Source: Mycteria americana (taxonomy: Eukaryota > Chordata > Aves > Ciconiiformes > Ciconiidae). Taken from it: DNA of 64,000 nt. Of the stretch, positions 13,061-25,935 are shown one piece after another. Position 1 is the first letter of the stretch, and each line of letters starts with the position of its first letter. The stretch covers positions 808,501 through 872,500 of the forward strand of contig NC_134367.1 in NCBI RefSeq assembly GCF_035582795.1, in the 5' to 3' direction. The notes under the pieces were generated by a model. It did not search any database, had not been told where the DNA came from, and worked only from the letters and a program-made list of their open reading frames with translations. Position numbers and translations under genes: made by a program.

Positions 13061-14559
13061 CGGAGGCAGAACAGGCTTCTCTTCCCTTTTGAAGTCCTGT
13101 GGGTTGCTCGGTGTAAGTAGGACAACGTAGTCACGCTAGTGTGTACTTAGTCCCTTGGCTTAAAACCTTTCCTTGACAAAGGGGAAACCAAGCCTGGGCT
13201 GTGGCCCAAACCGAAGTCACTGCCTGGGAGGGGAGATTAATGGATATGGTTTGCACAAAACTTTTTCCATTCCCTCGTGGTCTTGCAGTACAGTTGCCTC
13301 CAAGATGCCAACATCCGTCTGCCCAGTATTGCTCCATTCTTGGTCACGGCCTCTCCAAGCCATTCCTGGGAAACAAAAGAAAAGGACGATCCACAGGATC
13401 CTCACACAGGGTATTTATGCAGCTGAAGAAAAACAGCAGTGGAAAGTGTGCAGAGAGGGTATGTCCTTATGTAGAGTACGCTGATGTAGTATCAAGAAAA
13501 TGAGCTGAGAGTATTAATTGTGTGTGCAAGAGAGGCTTGTGTTACGGAGGTACAAGGGCTAAGCAACAGCTATCGTGCTCCAGAGCACCCCAGCTGATTT
13601 GCTGCGTAGGATCTTGGACTTGGGACACTGTGGACACAATGCATTTTCTTCTGCTTTGCCTGGGGACCAGGAGCCACTTTCTAACGTGAATTAGAAAGAA
13701 ATTATTCTATTATATAAGATAAAAATTTAAGCACCTGCAGGGTTAGATAGGGGGTTTATGAGTGTTAACAGTGTCCTCATGTTGGACTTTGGTGAATAGA
13801 AACATTTAAATGCCTGTATCTTCTTTGTGAATCTAGCCCCCTGAGCAGGGTTCATATTATCGGACTTGAGAAATCTAAAAATGAGATAAATAAGTCTGAT
13901 CTGGACACCCTGGGATCCCTTCACAGTCAAGTAAATAGGTACCTTCAGACAGCACTTTATATGGCCTGCCTTAAGCACCTGCCTTATGGTGACGTGAACT
14001 GCCTGCTGAGTTCTGTCTGTCTGCATTGACTATAAGGGAAATCATAACTTGCTCAGATTTAGACAGCTAAATGAAAGGTGCCGAAGTTAAGGCAAATGAA
14101 TCCCATCTCATGTTTCTGTCATGGTATCAGCAGCTAGTGTGCTCCACAGCCTCACCCTAACTGGTAACAATTTCTAAAGGAGTGCAGCAGGTACAGTCGT
14201 GACTTCCTGAATTAAGATAACCCAAATCAATAGATCTATTTTTTTTCCTTGCTGTGTTGAATTTCAATATCAACTACCTGCAATTAATTGAAGTGCTCTG
14301 CAAAACATTGCATTGTGCAGTGCTACATTCGGTCCCATGAAGACAGCATTTGAAAAGAAATACTATTGCTTTTAAAGTGGACTGAGACAGAGTGAAGCCC
14401 AGGAAGTGTACCACCATATTTAAAAATAGAGGAGATGTATGAGCTTGAAGAAAGTCCTCAGTCTGTATTCAGGCCCTGTGGTCAGGGACAGCAATGCCCA
14501 GCTGCTCAACAAGGGGAGACAAGCTAGAAGCTGAGGATGACCACAGTGCAGGCAGTACC
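13061..14559. other. Intergenic, no clear feature
   Basis: No gene or RNA recognised. 13690-14030 carries a minus-strand open frame of 99 codons without family resemblance; it may be an old repeat. The last 100 bases may already belong to the CR1 that follows. Confidence 0.4.
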
Positions 14560-15025
14560 CTCACTGACCAGGGCCTCTAATACAAGGAAGACATAAAAAA
14601 CCAGGAGTGAGCTCAGCTGAGGGCCACCAAGATGCTCAGGGGACTGCAGCACTTGCTCTGTGAGGAGAGGCTGAGGGAGCAGGGCTTGTTCAGGCTGGAG
14701 AAGAAAAGGCTGAGGGGGACCTGATAGCTACCACCTTGCTCCTACAGGGAGGCTGTCAGGAAGATGTAGCCAGGTTTGTCACAGTGGTGCATTGCACAAG
14801 GATGAGAGAAAATGGGTCTCAGTCAGATGGGACATAAGGAAAAACTTTATTCCCACAAGGACAGTTCAGCAGTGGAGCAGGGGCCCAGAGACGTTGGGTC
14901 ATCTCCAACCTTGGCTGGCCAGAGCCCTGAGCGACCTGGTGGAGGCCAAGCTGTCCCTGCTCTGAGCAGGAGGTTGGACTGGAGACCTCCTTGAGGTCCC
15001 TTTCAGCCTGAATTATCCTGTGATC
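14560..15025 (+). mobile_element. CR1 3' fragment (subgroup A)
   Basis: Plus-oriented, 5'-truncated. It contains ggccaccaagatgctcagg, gaggagaggctgagggagc, a degraded gggacataaggaaaaacttt block and the closing gaggtccctttcagcctgaat with a tgatcctctg tail. It is close to the copies at 43.5, 53.3 and 61.3 kb. Confidence 0.9.
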
Positions 15026-15064
15026 CTCTGACTGCATTCAGACTCGGTATGCCGCTCTACAGTC

Positions 15065-15178
15065 TTTACATTCAATGAGCCGTAGAGTAATTGAGGTTAG
15101 AAGGGGCCTCTGGAGGTCATTTTGGTTCAAGCCATTACTCAGTTGAGGACCAGATCCATAGAGACAGCTTTAAAGTTA
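15065..15178 (-). mobile_element. Short CR1 3' end fragment
   Basis: Contains tgaggttagaaggggcctct ggaggtcat, the reverse complement of a CR1 3' terminus. It lies in the opposite sense to the copy 40 bases to its left. Confidence 0.7.
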
Positions 15179-16829
15179 GATCAGACTGTTTGTTTGTTTT
15201 TAAAATAGTTTTCACCCTCCAGCGATTCTGGTTTATTTAAGTTACAGATTTAAATTTAAAACGTGAATTAAACTAATAGAGAAGGGGAGCAGCTGTTCAT
15301 GACATTTGTCACTCTTCAGCATTGTGTTAGAAAATGATCATGTCTCTTTTGGCTGATGGATTTTTCTTAAAAAAACCTCTGGCTTCTTTCAATAATAAAG
15401 CAATTTGGTCATCTCTCATACATAATTGAAGGAGATATTGTTTCCCAGTGACATATCTTTCTGTTTCATGTTCTTATAATGAAATCTAATTTCCTGCTTC
15501 CTTAGGAAAAAATAGGCACAGGAACATATTCCCATTTTTAAGTGTAGTGCCAGAGAATTAGATTAATTTGTCAGTTCTGACATAATATCTAGCGTATGTA
15601 TCTTTTGGCACATCTGGGGAGCTAGCCTCAGCATGTGCAGGATCTGCCCTGTCCGTACGTGTAGTAGTTAAATACAAATGTATTTCCTTGGTTTTCTCTG
15701 TGAAAGGTGCCGGCAACCCGGAGTAAATGGAATCTAGTGTTACCATTTACACTTCATGAAATATGCTTTAAAACATCCTATATGACTGAGAATTAAATTT
15801 ATCATCACCCATGTAAAATTTACAATTTTTCAGTAAATTGCTTTTTCCTGATGCTGCTACTTTGTTTTCTGGACCAGGGATAACAAGTATTTGGAGAACC
15901 TGCTTACTTCACATCTACGTACTAGCTTACTGGTCCAAATTTGTGAGAGACAGAAAATGCCACACTCAAGAAATAAATATGAAGAAAGTACCAGTGCTTA
16001 GAAATGTCCTGCTGCCATCTTCAACTGCTTCCCATTGTTACAGCTTAAAAATACCTGCGTATAGAAGCTAGATATTAACAAAATGGATTTTCCCTTCAGT
16101 TTGTGTGCATACAAGTTCTCTTTGTATTTGTGGGCAACAGATGTGTGCATCAAGAGGAGAGTAAAACCCTACAGAAACTTCTTAATTCAGAGTGTCATTT
16201 TCTTTAAATGGCAAATAAGTGGATTTGAGCTGGTAATATCAAACAGCTCTTGCAAGCCCACAGCGTTCCTCTTTTGGATGCAGGAACAGCTACGTAAAAA
16301 AGCAGACGAGGCTGAAGACATTTTTCTGTAGGAGTGTGCTTTGATGATACAATTCTGACAGAAGTTTTTGTCAGAAGAATGTACTTAGCATTCCAGAGTA
16401 GTGGTACTAGTTTAAAAATAACATGACATTTGGCATAGGAAATATTTTCCTTCTTGTTGAGATCTTCAGCTTCAGTGTCATCGTACGTCATTTCATCCAA
16501 TTGTGAACAAAACACAAAAATAAAAGGAAACCTCAGATGATGTCACCTCAGATCTGAGCACAAGATGGAATTTGCGTTTTGGAGCTGTCGCAAAGATGTT
16601 AAGAGGAACAAAAGCAAACCCAAAAGTAGATGATTGTAGATGTAGAAGGTTTATAATGTTCTTTAATTTTGTCTTCTAGTAGAAGAGCATCCTACTTGCT
16701 TGGAATACAGTGTTCACGGTGCACAGAAAGTAAGTCTTGAACGGACCTCTTTCTGTCCTGTGGAAAGACAAACGTGCCCGTCATGTTTGTCTCATAACGT
16801 GGAACGTGTGCCCATGACACACGCTTGTC
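15179..16829. other. Intergenic, nothing recognised
   Basis: AT-rich. A minus-strand frame at 16440-16505 has a coding-like acidic stretch, but no consistent exon could be built around it. Confidence 0.4.
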
Positions 16830-17440
16830 ACACCTGCCTTGAAACACGTCTGGCAATGGAAAATTCATAATCTCCCTAGGCGATCTATTGCAGTGTGAAA
16901 TTAGCCTTACCATTAGAGAGTTATTTCTGTGCGACTCTTTGTCCTTCCTCCGTTGGATACTGAGCAACTTGACTCCCTTCCTCTTCACAGTTATTTCTCA
17001 ATTGCTGTGATGTCCCTTAAGCTTTCCCTTCTCACATGGGAACAGCAGTCCTCCTTGTAGGGCATGTTTTCCACGCAGAAGTATTCGGTTGCTCTTCTCT
17101 GGACTCTTGTCCAGTTGGCCCACTCATCCTTGAACTTTGGTTCCCAAAACAAGATACAGTACTGCAGGTCAGTGCCATCCTGAAACTGTGCTCAGGAAAG
17201 AACCATGTCACCAGACTCACAAATAATACTTCTCTGTATGCAGCCCAGTATTATGATTTCCTTTTTCTCAAGTATGGTGTTTGAAAGAACTCCTACATCT
17301 TCTCATACAGCCCTGCCGCCTGTCCTGTCCCACTGCTGTAGGTGTGCGGTTGATTGTACTTACATGCGTTTGTCTGTGCTGCCTGCTGCTACTACGCTTT
17401 TCCTACTATTCCTTTAAAAACTGCTCAGCACAGATCTGAA
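16830..17440 (-). mobile_element. Ancient CR1/L3-like fragment
   Basis: Strongly diverged, but it keeps landmark phrases of amniote CR1 read in reverse: tccctaggcgatctattgca gtg, then ggttgctcttctctggactc ttgtccag, then a diverged cccaaaactggacacagtac block. It explains the protein-like 98-codon minus-strand frame at 16692-16988. Confidence 0.65.
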
Positions 17441-20400
17441 GGGCAATCAGAATATAAAATACTTCAGTACCTCTGCTCAAATTCAGCTTGTTTTGGAACA
17501 TTACCATAACTTCAGTTTACAAGTCTCTGTATTCAGAGACCTCAAGTAGAGAATCAGCTATTCATTTTATTTTCCATTACTAAATATTCAGCACTAAATG
17601 GAATTTTAAAACCAAATGCCTATTAGGACCGTTCTACTCAGTTTCCCCACACTTACAATTTAAGAAGCCGTGTTTTGGACCAGCTTCAGGCAAGATAGGA
17701 GAAGGTGTGATGGGAGAGGGCTAAACCAAATTTAGGAGAGGTGAAGAAGAAACGAAAGCACAAAAAAGTATTGGAGTTGGTTAACCTTTGTATGGAGAAA
17801 GGTTGAAGAATTTGCAACGTCAGTAATAATAGAAGTTGCATAGCAATGTAAATAGCTTACTTTTTCCATTCTTCTGAAGTAAAAAGAAGTATTTTCCGCA
17901 GGCTATATTTGTCTTCTGCGTGGTTTTTCTCAGCAGTACAAGAGTGTTAAGGCTTATGTCTAAAAGAACCACAAAGAAACAAGACAAGGGGGGCAGTAGG
18001 AACTGCCCACTGCAGCACTGTAAGTAATCGGCACTGAAACCTCAACTAATGCTGAGGCAGCAAACTCAAACCAGAGTCATTTCAAGGGCAAATGTTTTCT
18101 CAAAGATAAATTGTGCAAAATATGGAAAAAATTGCGGGGGTGAGGGGGGAGAGACAGTGGCACAATCTTTTATGTCCTTCCCCTTTTACAACTGTTGCAA
18201 AGTGGCAAAATGTGGCAAAAGTTGCTTAAAATTCACTTGCAGCTTCTCATGTCTTGAAACAGAGATAAGATGTTTCAGAAGATAACCAGTGAATTGAAGA
18301 TCTTCAGCAGATACTTGGTTTCGGTCCAGTTATTGACTGAAATTTGCCTTTCTGTTAAACTTGTGGTGAAATCGATGGTGAAGAAAGATGTTGGTAAGGG
18401 GTGACTCAAAAGCAGCACATTCCACCACTGCGTGAGTTGGACCCTTTTATTTATATGACATCTCCAAATGTGGCATAGTGCGTGAAGTTTATTTAATGGT
18501 TAGAAATGTAGAACTGCAGAGAATCTCTTGGATCATCAAGAACAGCTCCTTGATGTCACTAGCAACATGTCTATAATTCACTTCATAAATTTACAAGGTT
18601 TAAAGACTGTTGGATTTTCCACCTGCCCATCTATTGGAAGATGTTCCAAAATCCTACTTTTGTGCAAATGGAAGCCATTTTCTAACTTTCATTCAAATTT
18701 ATTCACTGTTCAGGGCACTCCAATCTTATGCTGTGTTTCTTTAGTTCCAGTAGTTTTTTAATCTCTTTTCTTTTTTTTTTCTTTTTTTTTTTTTTGTTTA
18801 TGAAGAGCAATAGGATCTACCTTCATTTTGTTTAATTTCTGTCAGTGGCAGATTCTCTCTTTCCCTGGTTAGACTAAAAAGCTTTCATGGACCCTGTTGC
18901 ACTATGAATTCACTGTTCTCGGCTGTGGCTGATCAGGGCTGTGCACTGCACTCTGCACAGGTATGCTTAAATGTACTACTACTAGTTACATTTACTTATT
19001 TATAGTTATTTATGTCAAAAATTCTAAAAATTAAACTTTTGATGGCTGATTTCTAGCTCATTCTGTAGGTTTTTATAGCCTCTGCAGGTAAGGAGCTCTA
19101 AATCATTTTTCTGTCATGCACAGATTTGACTGCAGAGTTTAATTCTTCTTCTAGATGGCTTAAAACCAACCTTTTCTCAGGTTTGTTTTTCTTTATTCTC
19201 TATTTTAAAATAGGTATACCACCCAGAACACTACAATCCTGGCTTGCCAGTTTGCTGGTACGTGCCAAACCAGTGGCTTTTTTTGACTGAATGCGGCAGT
19301 TACTGGGTAATTATGAGCTCTTAAGCATCAGCGAGGGGTTCAGTGCTCTTACAAGACAAGACACAGACCTCATCCCCTAGGACTGTATGAGCACAGCCTC
19401 TGCCAAGTCCCGCCGACTGTTTGGATGCTTGACTGACCATGGCCTATTAAAATGCCCAGTGATTACATGGCATTGCTACTCAGCTTACTCAGGTCCTCAT
19501 TTCTTACATACTCTGAGGTGGTAACTGCCTGCCAGCTGATTATGTCTCCTTCCATGAACTTTTCTTGTCATTAAGTATCCATACTTTGAAATGTTTTCCT
19601 CAACCTGGACTCATCTATTTGGCATTCTTTCCTGGTGTTGGTCTCAAATAGTTTAAACTTTTTGAATTCCTTTTATAATTTTTATTTAATTTCTCCAGAT
19701 GAAAGCTGAATTTCCTCTGAGCACTGGCTCACTTTTAATTTTATGCTGTATGCCATTGTTGTTAGAAATTATAGCTGATTACCAGGTCTAAGCAAAGAAA
19801 AAAGCACTTTTAGTATTTTTTTAAAAATTCTAAAAAGAAATTTCTCTACACTGTGTAGGTCCCAGTCTGCCTTGTAGTCTGTATTCCTTTGTTGGATTCC
19901 TCAATAATATGGAAGGTAAAGACAAGACTGTTTGGTCTGCTGCTCCTAGTAAATATTTTATGAAGCACAAACCAGAACTTATCTGTTCTGTCAATTCCCC
20001 ATTCTCTACAGTTTTCCATTTCTTTGTTCTTCCATTTTTCTCTTCTTACCTCTTCATTCATGCGGGAGTTAGGTTTTAATTCTTTGTTAATCCTAAACAT
20101 GCATCTTAACTGTTGATGCCTTTCAGTGTTTTATATTTTACTGATACCTTGATTTTAATTAATTTCTACCTGTATAGCTTGGTTTTGCTCTGTATTTTTC
20201 ACCATTACAGTGTTCACATTTACACATTTATGAATTCTTTTGACGCCCATGCCCTCAGCCTCAGTGTCATATTTGTCTTGTCACTGTTCCTGGTATTTTA
20301 TCTGCAAACTGGTGGTAACTGTTGTTACTTCTTCTGCATGGTTTGTAACACATCATATATGACTGGTCTACACTCTGTAATGCTATAACCTTCACATCTT

Positions 20401-21964
20401 TTTTTTTCCCCTCATTTCTGGTATCATTCCTAATTTTGAGCTATTAGCTGATTATCTTCCACAGCCAGGCTGCTACATTTGCCCTTCCTCGTTTTTCCTT
20501 TTTTTTCTCAACTAGCGACAAAAGTGCATTGTGAACCTGCCACAGAAATCAAGTGCCTGTGCTGTTTTTTGTACGTGATCTCTTGGCATGCAGCACCATC
20601 TGAAGAAGTGTTCAGAAGTCAGAAGGCTCTGAGTTTAAATTCTTATGTCAACTTTCCTCAACTTTTACATGAAGTTGTGCTGTACATGGTTGTAAAGAGA
20701 ACATAATCCAGTCCAAAACAAGTGTAACTAAAAAGGTGAGGTTGAGCATGGCCTGACTGAGAAAGTGGAATAACGTTTTTGCTATCCTTCTATTTTTATT
20801 TACATAATCATTTCAGAATTTGAAATTCTGAATGTAAAATTTTGCACTTCAGCAGCTATCTTCAGTACCAAAGAAGGTCCTTATAGCCCCTGTATATATG
20901 TATCTCCAGCTGTTGGCCTAGCAACCAGTATTTCTTGCTATGCAGTTAACTGCATGTCACAAGCTGCTCTTCCATCTCACAAGTATTCCCAGTTAGCAGC
21001 CAACATGGCAACTGAGATGAAGTAGAAGCTGAGCTCAGGAGAGAGAAACAATCTCCTCTTTTGTTCCTCTTCAGTGTGACAAGATAATTACCTTGCTTGA
21101 GCCATAAGCGTCCTCCTTATCTATATTTAGGAATGGATTCTGTAGCTTTTCTTTCACTTACAAGTTTTTTATTGCAATTTGGCAGAGAACAACACAAGCC
21201 AGATGATGATGAATTGAAGCAGATTCTGTTAAAGCACGGATGAAATGTCTAAGCTGAATAGGACATCCTTTGTATGGCTCCCTCCAGGGCACAGAACTTA
21301 ACCACAGCTGACTCATTACGGAAGAGCTATTTGGAGAGCTGAAAGCAAACAGACACGGGAAGGTACGGAGCTCTTAGAATATAAGTACTCATCAGTTATA
21401 ACCAGCTAGGAGCAATAGTAGGAGGTTTTCAGTGCAACAGGGCATCCCACTGAATGACAACACGTCTGCCTTTCAAAGTATTTGTTCTGCATTATAGAGA
21501 GAATAACGGCAGAGCCTCGCAGCACCGTTAGATGGACCTTTGAAAACTGCCCCTTCCCCACGTAAGATGGAGAAACTGAGACAGCAATGTAAAGTAAGGA
21601 ATGTTTACTTCCATGTCTTTCCACAGTGGGAACAGAAGTGGGAAGAACTGAACTGTTCACTTTGTATCTTTGTATTTCTTGTACCTTATTCTCTGGTCTT
21701 TTTTGTCATAAAATATTTCTTATTTCCAGGGATAACTTTTTTTCCCCTGGCCCATAAGTCTTGCTTTTTCACTAGACTCTCATTGCAGTGCCCAGTCACC
21801 ACTAACTGGCTAAAGCTTATAATCCAGAAAGTCATCCCGTTGTGATTTAAGGACAGTGGGAGACAGTGAATCCCGGACTTCAAGTTTGTTTCAGTACATA
21901 ATCACCCTCACTTTTATGCCTGATGTGATGAAACTGTTGTAAATGTTCTGCTTTGCAGTGACTT
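17441..21964. other. Intergenic AT-rich stretch
   Basis: No gene recognised. Poly-T with a few C at about 18768-18797. Parts of 18.8-20.4 kb have the T-rich look of very old LINE sequence but lack diagnostic motifs. Confidence 0.35.
18766..18797. repeat. Poly-T tract
   Basis: About 30 bases of T interrupted by single C residues. It could be the reversed tail of an old retroposed sequence or simple slippage. Confidence 0.9.
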
Positions 21965-21974
21965 AGGGTCTAGA

Positions 21975-22432
21975 GCACAAGTCCTGTGAGGAGCGGCTGA
22001 GGGACCTGGGGTTGTTTAGCCTGGAGAAGAGGAGGCTGAGGGGAGACCTCATCGCTCTCTACAAGAGCTCTCTACCTCTCTATCGCTCTCTACCTCCTGA
22101 AAGGAGGGTGTAGAGAGGTGGGGTCGGTCTCTTCTCCCAGGTAACAAGTGATAGGACAAGAGGAAATGGCCTCAAGTTGCGCCAGGGGAGGTTTAGACTG
22201 GATATTGGGAAATTTTACTTCACGGAAAGGGTTGTCCAGCACTGGAACAGGCTGCCCAGGGAAGTGTTGGAGTCCCCATCCCTGGAGGTATTTAAAAGGT
22301 GTGTAGATGTGGTGCTTAGGGACGTGGTGTAGTGGTGGGCTGGGCAGTGTTAGGTTAAAGGTTGGACTCAATGATCTTAAAGGTCTTTTCCAACCTAAAT
22401 GATTCTACAATTCTGCGATTCTATGAGTGTAT
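21975..22432 (+). mobile_element. CR1 3' end, young copy (subgroup B)
   Basis: 5'-truncated copy starting near gtcctgtgaggagcggctga and ending with attctacaattctgcgattc tatga, the short direct repeats typical of CR1 tails. Within it a small local expansion of gctctctac units (22046-22100) is seen. It closely matches the inverted copy at 54.9 kb. Confidence 0.95.
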
Positions 22433-22827
22433 CTACCATTTACTAACAAGATGTAGGCTCCAAAGGAAATGCAGTGGAGGGCATGCACCCTTCATAACAC
22501 CACCCTGTTTCCTTAGCAGCGTATAGCCAAATTAGCATTTGGAAAATGAGTTTGCCATGTGGTCTGTATGGAGAAGTTCTGAAACCTAGAAAAACAACAG
22601 ATGGTGACCTGGCTTTATTTATTTATGCCTTTGACTCTTAGACTTCAGGCTTCACTGTTTCGTGACTGTGGGTTGTGCCCATCCTCTTTCTTCCCAAGGG
22701 TCACAGGGGAGTTCTACAGGGTTAAAAAAAGCTTAGAGTCTTATTTATTTATTTAACAACAAGATATAGCAATTAATTAGTTACATGAATTAAAAAAGAG
22801 AAGGCTAAAACTCAAGAAGAAAATAAA

Positions 22828-23720
22828 GTCCAGTGATGACACCAAGCTGAGTGGTGCTGTTGACACGTCTGAGGGACGGAATACCATCCAGAGGGACCTG
22901 GACAAGCTGGAGAAGTGGACCCATGTGAACCTCCTGAGGTCCATAAGGCCAAGGGCAAGGTCCTGCACCTGGGTTGGGGCAACCCCCGGTATCAATACAG
23001 GCTGGGGATGAAGGGATGGAGAGCAGCCCAGCGGAGAAGGACTTGGGGGTACTGGTGGATGAAGAGCTGGACATGAGCCGGCGATGTGCGCTCGCAGCCC
23101 AGAAAGCCAACCGTGTCCTGGGCTGCATTACCCGCAGCGTGGCCAGCAGGGCGAGGGAGGGGATTCTGCCCCTCGACTCCGCTCTGGTCAGACCCCCCCT
23201 GCAGTGCTGCGTCCAGCTCGGGGGTCCTCAGCACAGGAAAGACATGGACCTGCTGGAGCGGGTCCAGAGGAGGCCACAAAAATGGTCAGAGGGCTGGAGC
23301 ACCTCTGCTGTGAGGAAGGGCTGAGAGAGCTGGGGCTGTTCAGCCTGGAGAAGAGAAGGCTGCGGGGAGACCTTATAGCAGCCTGCCAGTACCTGAAGGG
23401 GGCTCGTAAGAAAGATGGGGACAGACTTTTTGATAGGGCCTGTAGCAATAGGACAAGGGGTGATGGTTTTAAACTAAAAGAGGGGAGATCCAGACTAGAG
23501 ATAAGGAAGAAATGTTTTACGCTGAGGGTGGTGAGACACTGGCCCAGGTTGCCCCGAGAGGTGGTCGATGCCCCGTCCCTGGAAACATTCCAGGTCAGGT
23601 TGGCCGGGGCTCCGAGCAACCTGCTCTGGTTGAAGATGTCCCTGCTCGTGGCAGGGGGCTGGACTGGATGGCCTTTAACGGTCCCTTCCCACCCAAACGG
23701 TTCTGTGACTCTACGATGCT
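22828..23720 (+). mobile_element. CR1 3' half (subgroup C)
   Basis: About 900 bases starting in the distal RT region (gatgacaccaagctgagtgg) and passing through ggacctgctggagcgggtcc, the ctggagaagagaaggctgcg block and the terminal ggttctgtgactctacgatg. Several plus-strand open frames (for example 23084-23722) belong to this element and are not host genes. Confidence 0.95.
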
Positions 23721-24432
23721 AACACCCTGCTGGCAGCGGCTCAGCTCCTGCAGGGTGAGGAAGTGAGGCGCTGCAGCAGTTTCTGGTTGCTAACATACAC
23801 TTAGGCATATACATACCAGGGCAACCACTGCCTGCCTGTTATGTGCTCTGCTGGCTCCAGCTCGTCCCTCCAGGATGGGGAGTACTTAATGCAACAAGGA
23901 ACTACAGATAAGTTGCGTTATCTGTCCATGAGGAACTGATGTTGTTGCCAGAAATTAAAAATAGTTGTCTGTGTCCTGGTTAGGGAGGACCAATCCTTTG
24001 GTAGGCTGCACAGAGAGGGATAATTCAACAAGAGCTTTTGATTGCACAAGGTTTCAGAAACACTGCATTTCAGCAACGTAATGTGAGGTGTGTAGGAACC
24101 CTTAAGACGAGGAATAGGGCATGAGTGCATAGGAGACGTTATTCACATTTACAACACGTGACTGGTGGGACTGAGATGGAACAGTAATAATGCGAATAAC
24201 GAGTAGAACAAAATAGATGAAAAAGCAGTGCCAAGGACATGACATCACTTTTAACACAGACATGACAGTGAAAGGAATAATTTAAATTACTTATAAAAAT
24301 TACTGAGCTCTAAAATGAACTGTCTTATTCAAGAACATTATCTGGACATTCCTGTTGACATCTGAAAAAAACGTTAAGTCTTATTTAGGAAAAAGGGACC
24401 GGCAAGGGCTTCCTAGAACATAAAGCCCAACA
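23721..24432. other. Intergenic, nothing recognised
   Basis: No coding-like frame and no recognisable repeat family. Confidence 0.4.
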
Positions 24433-24497
24433 CTTTAATAGAGACATACCATCGCTTTAATAGAGACATACCATCGCTTTAATAGAGACATACCATA
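24433..24497. repeat. Three direct copies of a 22-bp unit
   Basis: The unit ctttaatagagacataccat cg is repeated at 24433, 24455 and 24477, with the third copy incomplete. The first two copies are identical. Confidence 0.95.
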
Positions 24498-24689
24498 ACT
24501 CCATGTATTCTCTTCTGGTTTACATTTTGGCAAGTAGCAGCTTGCTTCTAATTTCTAGACAAAGTTTATCCACAGCTAATGCATACCCATTTGTTCTTGT
24601 ACCAGTGCTGAATAGCTGTTTTTCCCCCTTAATGTTTATCCTGGTGATAGCCTTTTACCTTTTGTTTTTTAACTTAAACTTTTAGGCTT

Positions 24690-25520
24690 CTTACCATGTC
24701 AGAGCCTCTCCCTTCCTGATTATTTAGAAGCCTTTCGTGCACTTGTTCCAGTTTGAATGAGTTTTTCTTGCCTGCAGGCGAGTGGAACCACACAGAATAT
24801 CTTACTACCTTGTGCAATGCACACTGATTTCATTGCTACTGGCAGTACACGGACTGGACTTTCAGAATTGCTTTCCTTCCCATGGCTAAATCAGACTGAC
24901 AGCTTATAATCACGGAGTATGATTAATTAATATATCCAGGGCCTTCTCATCCCCCAGCCAGTACTGTACACCCACTCCTACGGCAGAAGCTTGTGCTATT
25001 TGTGCCTCAATACCTTGTGACACCAGTGTGTACGGCTGAATTTCACTTCACTGCTCTTTCTTGAGTGACGGTTTTCCAGTTTTGTCTATGTGCACATACA
25101 TCCCACGTTTGTGTCATCAGTTCATTTTGCTGGGATACTCTCCACTTTCGGTGCTAGTATCACTGACGAAAAATCTTAAAGAAAGAGATGCATGTCCAGA
25201 CTGACCCTTGAGGAATTTCACTAGACTTCTCCATCCAAACCAATTTACCACTTTTAGGACAACCTGTCAAGCCCCTTTCAACCAGTTCTTTTACTTTATA
25301 TTTACTTTATTTATCTTCATCTGCTCAAGCCCACATAAAAGTTTTTGTATCATTTTTGCTACTGAAGATAGACCTTATTTTCTCTGGTGAGAAACAATTT
25401 GTCAGCACCATACACTGCACATACCTTTTGCAGGATTGCGTTGCTTTCTGTCCCGTTTATTAGCATGTCTTCAGTTAGTCTTTGCATCAAAACTTCCAGG
25501 GCCTTGCATATGAATGATGG
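24690..25520 (-). mobile_element. Possible ancient CR1/L3 remnant
   Basis: Several phrases resemble old amniote CR1 in reverse, the best being gacccttgaggaatttcact agac near 25203 (consensus idea: accctgaggtactccactag). It is highly diverged and the borders are uncertain. Confidence 0.4.
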
Positions 25521-25551
25521 CATTCTCTCTTATTCTTAAATACAGATAGAA

Positions 25552-25935
25552 CTATGCTGCCCAGGTTACCAGAGTTCTCTTGATAAACAAAAAAAACGCG
25601 TTACCTGAACTACAGCTTGTTGTGTCAGCTCTTTCAAAATCGCTGTCATCCGGTTGCAGTGGTATGTATAACAGCATCCTCAGTGAGCACAGAGGAAGAG
25701 TATTACCTTGTTTTGCACATTTTTTGGGCCATTCCTGTCTTCTTTTCCTCTTTTGTGGTCTTTTGCTATTTGAAGTGGTAGAATTTGGGGGCTTTTTTGC
25801 TAACAGTTGCAAACTCAAACTCAGCTGGACTTCTTGTATTCGCTCTTTGCTCTGCAGGACACAAATTTCTTTCTTTACAGATCTTTCCTTCTCCATTTTA
25901 TGTTCACTCTTTACACTCTTGATGTGATTGTTCAC
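25552..25935 (-). CDS. Unassigned coding-like open frame, possible exon
   Basis: I do not recognise it. A 127-codon minus-strand frame with an internal Met at 25896 in a good Kozak context (AAAATGG). The sequence is lysine-rich and polar: MEKERSVKKEICVLQ, then KERIQEVQLSLSLQLLAKKP, a basic patch KRPQKRKRRQEWPKK, then a more acidic PDDSDFERADTTSCSS. An acceptor-like tgtcctgcag lies before 25851, and donor-like sites follow 25707 (CAAG|gtaata) and 25605 (TCAG|gtaacg), all in one frame. It lies just beyond the inferred ASXL2 poly(A) site in the same sense. It could be an exon of an unrecognised gene, a pseudogene remnant or chance. Confidence 0.3.
   Translation of the reverse strand: MNNHIKSVKSEHKMEKERSVKKEICVLQSKERIQEVQLSLSLQLLAKKPPNSTTSNSKRPQKRKRRQEWPKKCAKQGNTLPLCSLRMLLYIPLQPDDSDFERADTTSCSSGNAFFLFIKRTLVTWAA

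Noticed and set aside
16440-16505. Acidic coding-like stretch on the minus strand
   Set aside because: Too short, no good splice pair, and the frame quickly becomes random in composition.
16692-16988. 98-codon protein-like minus-strand frame
   Set aside because: The same stretch matches the order of ancient CR1 3' sequence (tccctaggcgatctattgca and the following blocks), so it is repeat-derived.
19846-20100. 84-codon Lys/Glu-rich minus-strand frame
   Set aside because: AT-rich sequence biases the translation towards Lys; no splice sites, and the surroundings look like decayed LINE.
23084-23722. 212-codon plus-strand frame
   Set aside because: Lies entirely inside a CR1 3' half.
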